In this document: positions 8,600 to 17,266 of the stretch, piece by piece
Position numbering within the stretch: the stretch's first letter is position 1
Layout of the letters: the number at the start of each line of letters is the position of its first letter
The notes under the pieces: generated by a model
The model's input: the letters and a program-made list of their open reading frames with translations, nothing else
Told to the model about the DNA's origin: nothing
Databases searched by the model: none
Program-made: the position numbers and the translations under genes
NCBI GenBank assembly: GCA_003552585.1
Contig: PUNK01000024.1
Span: 1 to 64,000, forward strand
Source: Thermoplasmata archaeon
GTDB taxonomy: Archaea > Thermoplasmatota > Thermoplasmata > Halarchaeoplasmatales > Halarchaeoplasmataceae
DNA: 64,000 bases
Direction: 5' to 3'

Positions 8600-8641
8600 A
8601 ATGAGCTGGTGTGTGTTTGAAATGTGCGAGAGAGGTATAAA

Positions 8642-9214
8642 ATGATCCAGGCCATGAAAGAAAAAATTCACAATATAAAACCATTGATAATTGGTGTTTT
8701 CTTTGGGACTGGAATTATGCTTTATTCGGTGTCACCATTAACAGCGAATGATCATGAATTTGTCTTACCACTAATATTCATGGTCGGTTCTTACCTATTC
8801 CTCTTATCAGTATCTATAGCTGCCTTAATGACATACCGGGAAGATTTTGTGAGTAATTCGAGAAGATATCTTAAACTCATAGGGTTCTTTCTTATTTTAC
8901 TCTCATTTTTATCTATGATTCCCTTGCATGGTGTAATGTACATATCATCCGTCTTTTTTCTCTATGGAGGCATATCTTTAACAATGCTTGGCCTTCATTT
9001 ACAAGTAGCTGATTTGACCAACTACCTTGGACAAACAGGTGTTGTACTAGCCATAGCCATTTCATTTATGTCCGTATTTCAATTTTCAATCATATTTCGT
9101 CTAGAAACAAATTTTTACTGGATCGTATTAGGGGTAAGCACAGCGACCTTATGCATCTTCTCCGGTTATCATTCATCTAGGCTGCTTAAGGAGGACAACC
9201 ATGATAAAATGTGA
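8642..9214 (+). CDS. Six-helix membrane protein, cassette partner family (member 3)
   Basis: About 190 residues from the ATG at 8642, chosen because GAGAGGT lies six bases upstream; a GTG at 8624 is the alternative. Six hydrophobic segments are followed by the shared tail CIFSGYHSSRLLKEDNHDKM. The final bases overlap the start of a truncated fourth cassette at 9201. It is the last intact gene of the array. Same unrecognised family and same inference as the other members. Confidence 0.65.
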   Translation: MIQAMKEKIHNIKPLIIGVFFGTGIMLYSVSPLTANDHEFVLPLIFMVGSYLFLLSVSIAALMTYREDFVSNSRRYLKLIGFFLILLSFLSMIPLHGVMYISSVFFLYGGISLTMLGLHLQVADLTNYLGQTGVVLAIAISFMSVFQFSIIFRLETNFYWIVLGVSTATLCIFSGYHSSRLLKEDNHDKM

Positions 9215-9245
9215 CCGCAGATATAATGAGTTCACCTTCCTCTCA
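9140..9245 (+). repeat. Junction repeat, copy 2 (array end)
   Basis: Matches 7636-7741 with four mismatches in 106 bp and then stops. Beyond 9245 the sequence is unrelated and soon enters the 3' end of an oppositely oriented chromosomal gene, so this marks one edge of the array. Confidence 0.9.
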
Positions 9246-9314
9246 CCAGTAAATCTGCTGATACCGTCAAATCACTCCTTGATCGCATCAGGCAAAGTCA
9301 CAGAGATCAGGTAA
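9201..9314 (+). pseudogene. Truncated metallopeptidase cassette 4 (start only)
   Basis: ATG, ribosome-binding site and first ~15 codons (MIKCDRRYNEFTF) are the same as in cassette 3. The homology then ends and the frame runs into unrelated sequence to a TAA at 9312-9314, overlapping the 3' end of the opposite-strand gene at 9272. It is the remnant of a further cassette lost by deletion or left at an insertion boundary. Confidence 0.8.
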
Positions 9315-9826
9315 ACCACTGTCATGAGTAGAGCGACGAATATGATCGATACTATACCCGCAACAGTCGGTGACATGAATTCTTCGCTCCATCCGAAAAG
9401 GGCGACCATGGTGCCGGAATATGCAAGCACACCCGCCAGCACCAGATTTAAAGCCAGTTTCATATCATACTTTTTGCTGAATCTTCTGATCTCCGAAATG
9501 TCTGTTGCCGCGTGCTGTCTTATCCTCTTTATGAGCAGGTTCTTCTCGGTGTATCTCCAAGTACCGAACAGTATCAGATATATCGTGATCATTATCAAGA
9601 GGGTTTCGGTTGAAAAGTTGGCAAACCTTTGTATGAAGGCGTATGACAGGGTCGAGAAGAGCACACCAAAACCTAAGGCGTTTTTATTCTCTCGATATGC
9701 GCCTAAAAAGGCTATGATGCTCCCGACAAGAGGAAGGAACCAAAATGAGATACCGATCGAGATCATGGCTGGGAGTGAACAGGCGACGATAACCGGGATA
9801 GCTATCATGATATTTTCTCTTTTCAA
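9272..9826 (-). CDS. Hypothetical multipass membrane protein, end of DUF58 operon
   Basis: 184 residues with about five to six membrane helices in two groups, split by a basic cytoplasmic stretch around residues 95-120. No family recognised. Its start overlaps the DUF58 gene stop by four bases, so it belongs to the leftward operon that begins at 13573. Its 3' end is invaded by the truncated cassette remnant, though its own stop seems intact. Confidence 0.6.
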   Translation of the reverse strand: MKRENIMIAIPVIVACSLPAMISIGISFWFLPLVGSIIAFLGAYRENKNALGFGVLFSTLSYAFIQRFANFSTETLLIMITIYLILFGTWRYTEKNLLIKRIRQHAATDISEIRRFSKKYDMKLALNLVLAGVLAYSGTMVALFGWSEEFMSPTVAGIVSIIFVALLMTVVYLISVTLPDAIKE

Positions 9827-11178
9827 AGTCTTCTCAGGTATTGTCTCACCTCCTCTACGGCCACTTCTAACGGCTCCCTAGGATCCCAATCTATGACGGG
9901 GCAGTAACGCCAAAGCATGTTCATCGTATGCTCCCTGTCAAGGGAGTATAACTTTTCGCTTAGCTTGTCCGTTTTTTTTCCAGCCTTCAACTCGAATACC
10001 AAGGGTGATGGCGAAATTACCAATGCATCGTACTCCTTCCGTGTAATGTCGTAAACTGTATCGGTAACCTTCGTGTTTATTAGCGGGGATATAATTATGA
10101 TGAGGCATCTTTTGGGAAAGAATTGGGATAAAAGTCCCTTAACATCCTTCAACTCCCACAGTCCTCCTGCTGAAAGACCGCTCAGGCAGTTTATTATGTC
10201 GTAGAACTGCTTTCTACCGTAACCCGGATAGACCCATGAAAGCATATCACCCAGCAATATAAGACCAACTCTATTCCTGTCTTCCAGTATCTTCGATGCT
10301 AGGGAAGCGGCGGCTCTAACGGTCGCACTGAATGTATTATCTTTTTGATCACCTATCTTCGAACCTTTGAATCCGTCCACGACCAATATCACGTCACCAC
10401 TCATCTCCCCCTCGAATTCGTTGGTGATCGGTTTAAGGCTTCGAGCGGTAGCCTTCCAGTTGATGTTCCTCATCATGTCTCCAGGCTGGTACTCTCGTAA
10501 TGAAAAAAACTCGCTGCCGATACCTACTGCCCCGGAGGGTATGTTACCCGACCGCTGTTTTGGATGTCTAGGCTGTACTCTCCCTTTACGCATACTTTCA
10601 ACAGCTGGAAGCACATGGAGTGACTGATGGATTTCCCTCTCATCGTAGGTGAAGAAGAACCCAAAAGGGTCTCTAGTTCTTAATCTCACGGGGCCGATGC
10701 TGTATTCACCCCGAACAGGGGCGTTAACCTCGTATTTGAGCTTCTTTGTTTCACCTTTATCAAGCTCAAACAAGTTGTAATTTGAACCATCTTCCACTTC
10801 CAACTTTGGAGGAAGTTCGTCCTTGACCTCGAGAAACTCTAACTTATCTCCCATGTTTTTAATATCCAGTTCTACGGAGATACTATCTTCCTCGTGCAGA
10901 TGGACTTTAGTTTTTTTCCTAGATATATCTACATCTATCGTTGCTGAAGGTATGGTCAAAAGACCTACGGCCATCAAGGAGAGGGATATTATAGATAGTG
11001 TTAGAAGTGTCCAGCTGCCATAAAAGACTGCAAAGAACATTGTTACGAGGAAAAGGATAAGAAGGACAGATATCGTTTTCCCTTTCTGTCTGACACCTAT
11101 GATCTTTTCTTTTTTCTTTTCTTCCACCTCGAAAAGCTTCTGTTCCAGTTCTAGGTCTTCTACATCCCTCACCCTCAT
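9823..11178 (-). CDS. DUF58 domain membrane protein
   Basis: About 451 residues from an ATG that overlaps the preceding gene's stop as ATGA (11175-11178); an upstream in-frame start at 11217 would overlap by 43 bases and is less likely. Two membrane helices near the N-terminus are followed by a beta-rich domain and the DUF58 signature (SLREYQPGD then INWKATARS), then a vWA-like fold with VILVVDG. DUF58 proteins are usually encoded beside a MoxR AAA ATPase and DUF4129 proteins, in membrane-associated assembly or stress systems. Here DUF4129 partners are present but MoxR is not. Confidence 0.85.
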   Translation of the reverse strand: MRVRDVEDLELEQKLFEVEEKKKEKIIGVRQKGKTISVLLILFLVTMFFAVFYGSWTLLTLSIISLSLMAVGLLTIPSATIDVDISRKKTKVHLHEEDSISVELDIKNMGDKLEFLEVKDELPPKLEVEDGSNYNLFELDKGETKKLKYEVNAPVRGEYSIGPVRLRTRDPFGFFFTYDEREIHQSLHVLPAVESMRKGRVQPRHPKQRSGNIPSGAVGIGSEFFSLREYQPGDMMRNINWKATARSLKPITNEFEGEMSGDVILVVDGFKGSKIGDQKDNTFSATVRAAASLASKILEDRNRVGLILLGDMLSWVYPGYGRKQFYDIINCLSGLSAGGLWELKDVKGLLSQFFPKRCLIIIISPLINTKVTDTVYDITRKEYDALVISPSPLVFELKAGKKTDKLSEKLYSLDREHTMNMLWRYCPVIDWDPREPLEVAVEEVRQYLRRL

Positions 11179-11738
11179 TCCCACTCTTCCATCCTCCTTA
11201 TCAGGTTTTTCAACCATCTTTCGTATCCTTTATCTTTTATCAATGAACTGATCATAGCACTTACACCGTTGACATCGTAGAGGAAGGCGGTGCGGTCGCT
11301 GAGCAAAAATTCTGTTATGACCTCGTCACCGATGAATCTCTTAAGTTCATCCGGTTCCTCCATCATATTCTGAAGTTCCTCGCTGCTTATCTCCCGTACC
11401 GATCTCACCTTGCTCAGGAACCAACCGCGAAGCTTACTCTCTAATTTTTCCCGGGAAAATTCGGACCCTTTGAGAGCTCCCCTCACATAAACTTTTACAC
11501 TAGGCATGAGCAGATGAGTGATATCTTCGAATCCGCTCATATCAATCCACTCATCTGGATCCGAGCTATCTCTCAATACTTTATCTAGTACTACGAGGCC
11601 TGAAAATACAAAAAAACCCAGCAAAAAAATGCTCCGTAGAGGACCGCCGATAGCGAACATAAGGATCATGGATGCGATCGCCCCGAGCAAAAAGACAGGA
11701 GCTGAACCGGACTGTTCAAAAAATCCGCTCTCTTTCAT
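11175..11738 (-). CDS. Hypothetical membrane protein of DUF58 operon
   Basis: 187 residues. Two adjacent membrane helices (about residues 13-50) are followed by a soluble, mainly helical, charged domain. Four-base overlaps on both sides (with the DUF4129 gene upstream and DUF58 downstream) place it firmly in the operon. Family not recognised; small two-helix proteins of this kind often sit between DUF4129 and DUF58 genes in archaea. Confidence 0.65.
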   Translation of the reverse strand: MKESGFFEQSGSAPVFLLGAIASMILMFAIGGPLRSIFLLGFFVFSGLVVLDKVLRDSSDPDEWIDMSGFEDITHLLMPSVKVYVRGALKGSEFSREKLESKLRGWFLSKVRSVREISSEELQNMMEEPDELKRFIGDEVITEFLLSDRTAFLYDVNGVSAMISSLIKDKGYERWLKNLIRRMEEWE

Positions 11739-12625
11739 AATCTCTCTCCAAGTTCGTTTTTCAAAGTTCGCAAACTTTCCATGGCTGAGTTCTTATCCTT
11801 TTCACCAAGTTCATGCGAGCTGTATCTTGCTTCCTCGAATATCGAAGTGATGCTCGAGATGCTTTTCTGGGATACATCCAATTCGTTCATCGCTTTTTCT
11901 CTGAACTCTCTCGGAGTGAAGGATTCGTCTTCCCTCACACCCTGCCTCTCCAGATGTTTACTCATCTCGGCGTAACATCTGATTATTGTTGATCGGACAT
12001 CCTTTCCTTTGATGAGGTCGTCCAGCGTCCTATCTATAGTATCACTCATCTGCTCTTTAACGGTGATTTCTTCTGTTTCCCGTCTCTCCATCTTGTATAA
12101 TACAAATTTAACGAGAAGTATTATCGATATCGCTCCTACGAGAAATGCAGGTATGATAAACGAACCGCTGGCAGATATAGTTCCACTGTCCGCGTTATAA
12201 GAGGATGGATCAGGTACACCTCCTGAAACATCAGGCCAAACAGTATCAGGTCTAGGATTGGCGAATGCATATAATAGATAATAGAAAAAACCAACGATGA
12301 CGACCGCAAAAATAAATGACCAGGCCAGCTTTGCAGGAGAATCGTAAATCGAATACATTATGTTGGCGATGATGGTAAAAACTATGAGGACTAGAAATGT
12401 TGCTAGCAAAAATTGTCTCGTTCTAATTCCTAGATTTTCAAATAGAAGAAGATCTCCCCCTGTCTCAGTACCGGTCCCTCTTTCACCGGTATATCCTACA
12501 GCACCTTCTGCGAGCTCTGGGAATATGAATACCAAATTTCCCATGAGCCATGCAGCTAACAGCACAAGCAAAAGTGCAAAGGACGTGATTGTTTTTTTAT
12601 CGAATTCCAGGTGGATCATCTCCAT
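11735..12625 (-). CDS. DUF4129 membrane protein, copy 2
   Basis: 296 residues with helices near residues 12-33, 75-95, 100-125 and 155-175, then a cytoplasmic C-terminal domain with the DUF4129 pattern (CYAEMSKHLERQG, FTPREFREKA, IFEEARYS). It is clearly paralogous to the protein at 12698-13573 over the whole C-terminus. DUF4129 domains accompany MoxR/DUF58 systems; the biochemical role is unknown. The ATG at 12625 has an in-frame alternative two codons on. Confidence 0.8.
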   Translation of the reverse strand: MEMIHLEFDKKTITSFALLLVLLAAWLMGNLVFIFPELAEGAVGYTGERGTGTETGGDLLLFENLGIRTRQFLLATFLVLIVFTIIANIMYSIYDSPAKLAWSFIFAVVIVGFFYYLLYAFANPRPDTVWPDVSGGVPDPSSYNADSGTISASGSFIIPAFLVGAISIILLVKFVLYKMERRETEEITVKEQMSDTIDRTLDDLIKGKDVRSTIIRCYAEMSKHLERQGVREDESFTPREFREKAMNELDVSQKSISSITSIFEEARYSSHELGEKDKNSAMESLRTLKNELGERL

Positions 12626-12697
12626 ACTTTCTAAAGCTTTTTATTACTTCTCATAAGGATGATGTGGATAAATCTTTTGGGGAAAGGTATAAGTGCT

Positions 12698-13573
12698 TCA
12701 TCGGTCCACCTCTAACTCCTTTTTCAGCTTCTCGAGATTTTCGATCGCTGTTTCTTTCTCTTTCTCACCTAATTCATGGTTGCTGTATCTCGCTTCCTCG
12801 AATATGGATGTGATTTTATATACACTCTCCTGAGACACGTCTAGTTGTTTTATGGCTTGGGCTCTGAACTCTCTCGGTGTAAATGAATCCTCTTCACTTA
12901 TCCCCTTCTCTTCCAGCTTATCGATCATCTCAGCATAGCATCTCATTATGGAGGAACGTACATCCTTCCCCTCGTAGAGATCCTCTAGTGTGCGGTCTAT
13001 GGTTTCAGCTACTACCTCTTTTACCTCCTCCTCCTCTTCTCCTTTATCCTTAAGCCATAAAACGACCATGGAAAAGACGAACACACCTGAAAGGGCTCCC
13101 ATTAGCAAAACAGGTATCATGAAGGGGGAAGTTGCACTTTCGGGTAGATCAACACCATTTTCTAAAGCAGGAGGATCCACGGGAACGTATCCCCTTCCGG
13201 GTATGGACTGAGCACAGATATCGGTCCTTGGGATAAGTGTGAAAAGCAGGAGGAATACGGATAAAGATACTATTGCGATCAAAAATTGTTGGGGCAATTC
13301 TAATTCTGAATCGAATAGGAAGTAATACAGGTTCAACATCACGGCAAGGGCGATGATAGCAGCTGCTAGAGAGATAAGAAAGCGTTTGAGGTTCGGGGAA
13401 AAAAAGCCGGGAGTTTCCTCCCCTTCATCGGGAGCTCTCATCTCTCTTCTGAGAATACCGAACTCCCCATCTGACAGTTCTGAAAAAGTATAGACTATAT
13501 TACCCATGAACCAAGTAGCAAATAGCACCAGGATTATAGCTATCGCACCTATATTCTTTTTGTTGAATTCCAT
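12698..13573 (-). CDS. DUF4129 membrane protein, copy 1 (operon head)
   Basis: 291 residues, four membrane helices and an acidic linker (DKGEEEEEVKEVV) before the DUF4129 domain (CYAEMIDKLEEKG, FTPREFRAQA, IFEEARYSNHELGE). First gene of the leftward operon. About 140 bp separate it from the divergent alaS, so both promoters lie there. It duplicates the next gene, which is unusual for this operon type. Confidence 0.8.
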   Translation of the reverse strand: MEFNKKNIGAIAIILVLFATWFMGNIVYTFSELSDGEFGILRREMRAPDEGEETPGFFSPNLKRFLISLAAAIIALAVMLNLYYFLFDSELELPQQFLIAIVSLSVFLLLFTLIPRTDICAQSIPGRGYVPVDPPALENGVDLPESATSPFMIPVLLMGALSGVFVFSMVVLWLKDKGEEEEEVKEVVAETIDRTLEDLYEGKDVRSSIMRCYAEMIDKLEEKGISEEDSFTPREFRAQAIKQLDVSQESVYKITSIFEEARYSNHELGEKEKETAIENLEKLKKELEVDR

Positions 13574-13712
13574 GTATTTAGATCCATCAATGATACGGTC
13601 TTTTACCGTATTTAAATCAGTTGTTAAAGTACGATAAAAAATTTGTTGTAAAAACCGATTTTCTCTTTTACGTTGGCGAATATTTATTATATCCCGATGA
13701 TTTCGTGAACTT

Positions 13713-16439
13713 ATGTTCGAAGAGGAGTATCGGCTGGAATTCTTCGAAGAAAAGGATTATATAAGGAAGGAATGCAGGGAATGCGGCTCATATTTCTGGA
13801 CCCTCGATGTGGACCAAGAACACTGCCAGGATGCACCCTGTGTGGAATACGGTTTCATCAACGATCCCCCTTTTGATAGGGAGATAACAGTTTCAGAGAT
13901 GAGAGAATACTTTTTGACCTTTTTCGAAGAGAGGGACCATACCCGTGTCGAGAGATATCCCGTGGTAGCGCGCTGGAGGAACGATGTGTTCCTTGTTCAT
14001 GCAAGTATTTACGATTTCCAGCCGCATGTAACTTCGGGACTGGTACCCCCACCCGCCAATCCTTTGGTCGTTTCTCAACCGTGTATCAGATTACCGGATC
14101 TAGATGAAGTAGGTAAAACCGGTAAGCACCTCACCAGCTTCGAGATGATGGGACACCACTCCTTCAACTCCGAAGAGAATTTCGTATATTGGAAGGAAGA
14201 AACCGTGAAGTTCTGTCATGAGATGCTTCTAGAGATGGGTGTTCCTGAGGAGGAGATAATTTACAAGGAACATCCTTGGATCGGAGGAGGGAACGCAGGT
14301 CCTTCTTTGGAAGTTAATGTAAGGGGTCTGGAATTGGCGACCCTCGTCTTCATGAATATGGAAAGGGATGAAGACGGGGATGTGGAAATCGATGGGGAGA
14401 GATACAGTCCTCTTGACCTCAACGTGGTGGATACTGGCTACGGTCTTGAGAGATGGGTATGGATGTCTGATGGCTCCCCTACTATTTACGACTCTTTGTA
14501 TCCCGATATAGTGCAGATGGTGTGTAAAAGTGCTGGTGTAAAGCACGATCTAGATGATCCCGATTACAAAAAATTGCTCGAAGAATACACCAAGCTGGCC
14601 GGTGCCATGGACAGCGATTATCAGGACGAAGTGTTGATAGATGAACTCATGGAAAGGGTGGGTGCTTTCGACAGAGGATGGATTGAGAAACAGATGGAGA
14701 AGCTTGGCTCAGTTTATACGATAGCCGATCATGCAAGAACGATCGCTTTCATGCTGACCGACGGGGTGGTTCCATCGAACGTTGAGGAGGGATATCTGAC
14801 AAGGATGGTTATCAGAAGGGCTCTAAGACAGATGGGAAGGTTAGGTGTAGATAGACCTCTCCATGATCTTGTGGCAGCTCAGCTGAAAAAATTCGATGAT
14901 GTTATAGACAAATCTAAAAAAGATTTAGTTTTTGATATGCTGGACTCCGAAGTGGAGCGTTATCGGGAAACCTTAGAAAGAGGTAAAAGGCTTATAGAAA
15001 GAGAACTCGATAGTATATCCGGGGACAAGATATCTTTAGATAAACTGATCGAGTATTATGATACTCATGGTATCCATCCGACCGTGGTCAAAGAGGTCGC
15101 AAAAGACCATGATGTCCAGGTGGAGATCCCTGATAATTTTAATGCGATCCTGGCAGAGATGCATTCTGCTCCCTCTCTAGAGGCAGAATCTGTCAAGGCT
15201 AAAGGATGGGACTTACCGGATACCGAACTTCTTTTCTACGATGCAGAATCACAAAGAGAGTTCGATGCCCGGGTGATCTGGTCCGAAGAAGGGGAAGTGG
15301 TCTTAGACCGAACAATTTTCTACCCTGAGGGCGGAGGACAGCTGACAGACAAAGGTTTGCTTCAGGTTGAAGGGAAGGAATTTCAGGTCACAAATGTTCG
15401 AAGGGAAGACGAGGTCGTGATCCACGAGATCGATGGTGAAATCAGGGTGGGGAAAAGGGTTCATGGCGTGGTCGACTGGGAGCGTCGAATGGCACTCACC
15501 CGGAATCACACGGCCACTCACTTGATCATGAGCAGTGCACGGGAAGTTTTGGGCTCTCATATCTGGCAGAGGGGTGCTCATAAGGATGTGGATAAAGCTA
15601 GACTTGACCTATCACATCACCGAAGAATAAACCGGGAAGAATTGAAAAAAATCGAGAAGAGGGCTAACGAACTCGTCCTTGAAGGCATTCCTGTAGTCAA
15701 AGAAGAACTATCCAGAGATGAAGCGGAGAGCAGGTTCGGTTTCGAGCTCTACCAGGGCGGCGTTCCAACCAGTGAAGTCATAAGGGTTGTTCACATATCT
15801 GATGTTAGGGATTACGATGCACAGGCCTGTGGGGGAACCCATGTAGATAATACTGCTGAGATCGGGTTCATCAAGATCTTATCTTCTCAGAGGATACAGG
15901 ATGGAGTGGAGAGACTTGTTTATTCCGCGGGCATCTCGGCTTTAGATCACGTGCAGCATCAAGAAGACATACTCCGAAGGACTTGTGATGTCTTCAGCGT
16001 CGATCCTGAAGAGCTACCTTCGACAGCCAAGAGATTCTTCGAAGAGTGGAAGGAACGTGGAAAGGAGCTTGAAAAGTTGAAGGAATACCGCTCTATCGCG
16101 GTGGCTGATAGTCTTCTCCCAGGGGAAGTTGAGGATGATATAGAGTTTGTTATAGCCGAACTTGATATGGGCACAAAAGAGATGCTCGCCACAGCTGAAA
16201 AGATATCCCAGGAGAACGGAAGAGTGGTGTTGTTCGCCTCTCGGAAGGAAGGAGTGAATTTAGTATTTTCCCGCAGTGGAGACGTAGATGTTAATATGGT
16301 TGATATATTGAGAGAATCTGCTAAGCTTATCCAGGGCGGTGGAGGAGGCACACCTCGAACAGCTCAAGGCGGGGGAAGTGATCCATCTAAGATAGATGAA
16401 GCTTTGAAAAAAGGAAAGGAATTGGTGTTAGAGGGTTAG
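13713..16439 (+). CDS. alaS: Alanyl-tRNA synthetase, archaeal type
   Basis: 908 residues, the usual length of archaeal AlaRS. The archaeal N-terminal extension with CRECGSYFW is followed by the class II catalytic core (motifs around EMMGHHSF and GYGLERWVW), tRNA-recognition helices, then the editing domain with the zinc-binding pairs HTATH (about residue 598) and CGGTH (about 704), and a DHHA1-type C-terminus with the Gly-rich GGGGGTPRTAQGGG. It charges tRNA-Ala and clears mischarged Ser/Gly. A TATA-like TATTTATTATAT at about 13680 lies so close to the ATG that the mRNA is probably nearly leaderless. A tRNA-Ala gene with the G3:U70 identity pair sits 0.7 kb downstream. Confidence 0.97.
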   Translation: MFEEEYRLEFFEEKDYIRKECRECGSYFWTLDVDQEHCQDAPCVEYGFINDPPFDREITVSEMREYFLTFFEERDHTRVERYPVVARWRNDVFLVHASIYDFQPHVTSGLVPPPANPLVVSQPCIRLPDLDEVGKTGKHLTSFEMMGHHSFNSEENFVYWKEETVKFCHEMLLEMGVPEEEIIYKEHPWIGGGNAGPSLEVNVRGLELATLVFMNMERDEDGDVEIDGERYSPLDLNVVDTGYGLERWVWMSDGSPTIYDSLYPDIVQMVCKSAGVKHDLDDPDYKKLLEEYTKLAGAMDSDYQDEVLIDELMERVGAFDRGWIEKQMEKLGSVYTIADHARTIAFMLTDGVVPSNVEEGYLTRMVIRRALRQMGRLGVDRPLHDLVAAQLKKFDDVIDKSKKDLVFDMLDSEVERYRETLERGKRLIERELDSISGDKISLDKLIEYYDTHGIHPTVVKEVAKDHDVQVEIPDNFNAILAEMHSAPSLEAESVKAKGWDLPDTELLFYDAESQREFDARVIWSEEGEVVLDRTIFYPEGGGQLTDKGLLQVEGKEFQVTNVRREDEVVIHEIDGEIRVGKRVHGVVDWERRMALTRNHTATHLIMSSAREVLGSHIWQRGAHKDVDKARLDLSHHRRINREELKKIEKRANELVLEGIPVVKEELSRDEAESRFGFELYQGGVPTSEVIRVVHISDVRDYDAQACGGTHVDNTAEIGFIKILSSQRIQDGVERLVYSAGISALDHVQHQEDILRRTCDVFSVDPEELPSTAKRFFEEWKERGKELEKLKEYRSIAVADSLLPGEVEDDIEFVIAELDMGTKEMLATAEKISQENGRVVLFASRKEGVNLVFSRSGDVDVNMVDILRESAKLIQGGGGGTPRTAQGGGSDPSKIDEALKKGKELVLEG

Positions 16440-16450
16440 GATGAAAATTG

Positions 16451-17086
16451 TCATAAGTCAGCGATATCTCCTGATTGATTAGGGTGGGTTGGAAATATAT
16501 GTGTTTCTTCGGCCTCCTCCATGATCATCAATTCTCCAGTTTCTCCTCGGTAGAAAACAAAACCATATACTTGTGTGATGGGCATCGGAGAAAGGTATGT
16601 ATAGGTGATTATGTATCTTTCTCCTGTCAAACGGTATATAGCTAGTCTACCAGGTATACTGGTTAACTCATCGAGATCGACGACCTCCTTTACCAGTTCT
16701 GGTAGCCAAAAGTGACTTCTAGCTTCCATTTCATTGATTATCGAGTCTGTATCATAAGATGGTCCTAGCTGGTCTATAACTGGATCCCTGATGATAGGGC
16801 GAAAACCTTCGCCTCCTACGATCTCTTCTCTCATGGCCGAGTCGCTTATTTCGCTAGCTATGAAACCCCAGGAGGATAATAATATCAAAGAGCAGACCAA
16901 GAAAAGGACTACCGCCTTGTTAAAATCCATTCTTTTTTTTCTGGATTCTTCAGCCTTTGATCTGTTCGGCCAACTCTTTTGATCGGTTTTGATCCATTCA
17001 CTGGAATCCCACACTTTCCATGCTAGAATGAATAGAATTAAAGGTATGAGTATGAAATATCCTGTTGTATAGATTACGCTCAACAT
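16451..17086 (-). CDS. Hypothetical membrane protein with extracytoplasmic domain
   Basis: 211 residues: one helix at residues 3-24, a basic cytoplasmic loop (KSWPNRSKAEESRKKR), a second helix at about 55-75, then about 135 residues outside the membrane that look beta-rich. No family recognised. It converges on alaS with an 11-base gap and lies beside the tRNA-Ala gene. Confidence 0.55.
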   Translation of the reverse strand: MLSVIYTTGYFILIPLILFILAWKVWDSSEWIKTDQKSWPNRSKAEESRKKRMDFNKAVVLFLVCSLILLSSWGFIASEISDSAMREEIVGGEGFRPIIRDPVIDQLGPSYDTDSIINEMEARSHFWLPELVKEVVDLDELTSIPGRLAIYRLTGERYIITYTYLSPMPITQVYGFVFYRGETGELMIMEEAEETHIFPTHPNQSGDIADL

Positions 17087-17159
17087 GGTTTTATGTACCT
17101 ACAGAGGTGTTTAATAAATCTTTTCAAGATAAGAAAGACAAATAAAGTAATATTGATAG

Positions 17160-17266
17160 TGGACCGGCGGGGATTTGAACCCCGGGCCTCTACCATTTTG
17201 GCCATGAAGTTTTGTAAACTTCATCCGTTGCCAAGGTAGCGATCTGCCGAACTGATCTACCGGCCC
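17160..17266 (-). tRNA. tRNA-Ala(GGC) with a 33-nt intron
   Basis: The reverse strand folds into a full cloverleaf: acceptor GGGCCGG with CCGGUCC, D arm GAUC/GAUC, anticodon stem CUACC/GGUAG, T arm with GGTTCAAATCC. The anticodon loop reads UU-GGC-A then U, so the anticodon is GGC. The acceptor has the G3:U70 pair that defines tRNA-Ala, and base 73 is A; CCA is not encoded. A 33-nt intron (17196-17228) sits at the canonical position 37/38. It forms a UUGG/CCAA helix flanked by 3-nt bulges (CAA and AAU) and a 9-bp intron stem, as cut by the archaeal splicing endonuclease. A TTTAAA box lies about 30 bases upstream. Confidence 0.95.

Noticed and set aside
4164-9245. CRISPR array or simple tandem repeat
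   Set aside because: Repeats are long coding blocks about 1.5-2 kb apart, without spacers or short regular repeats; no cas genes are present.
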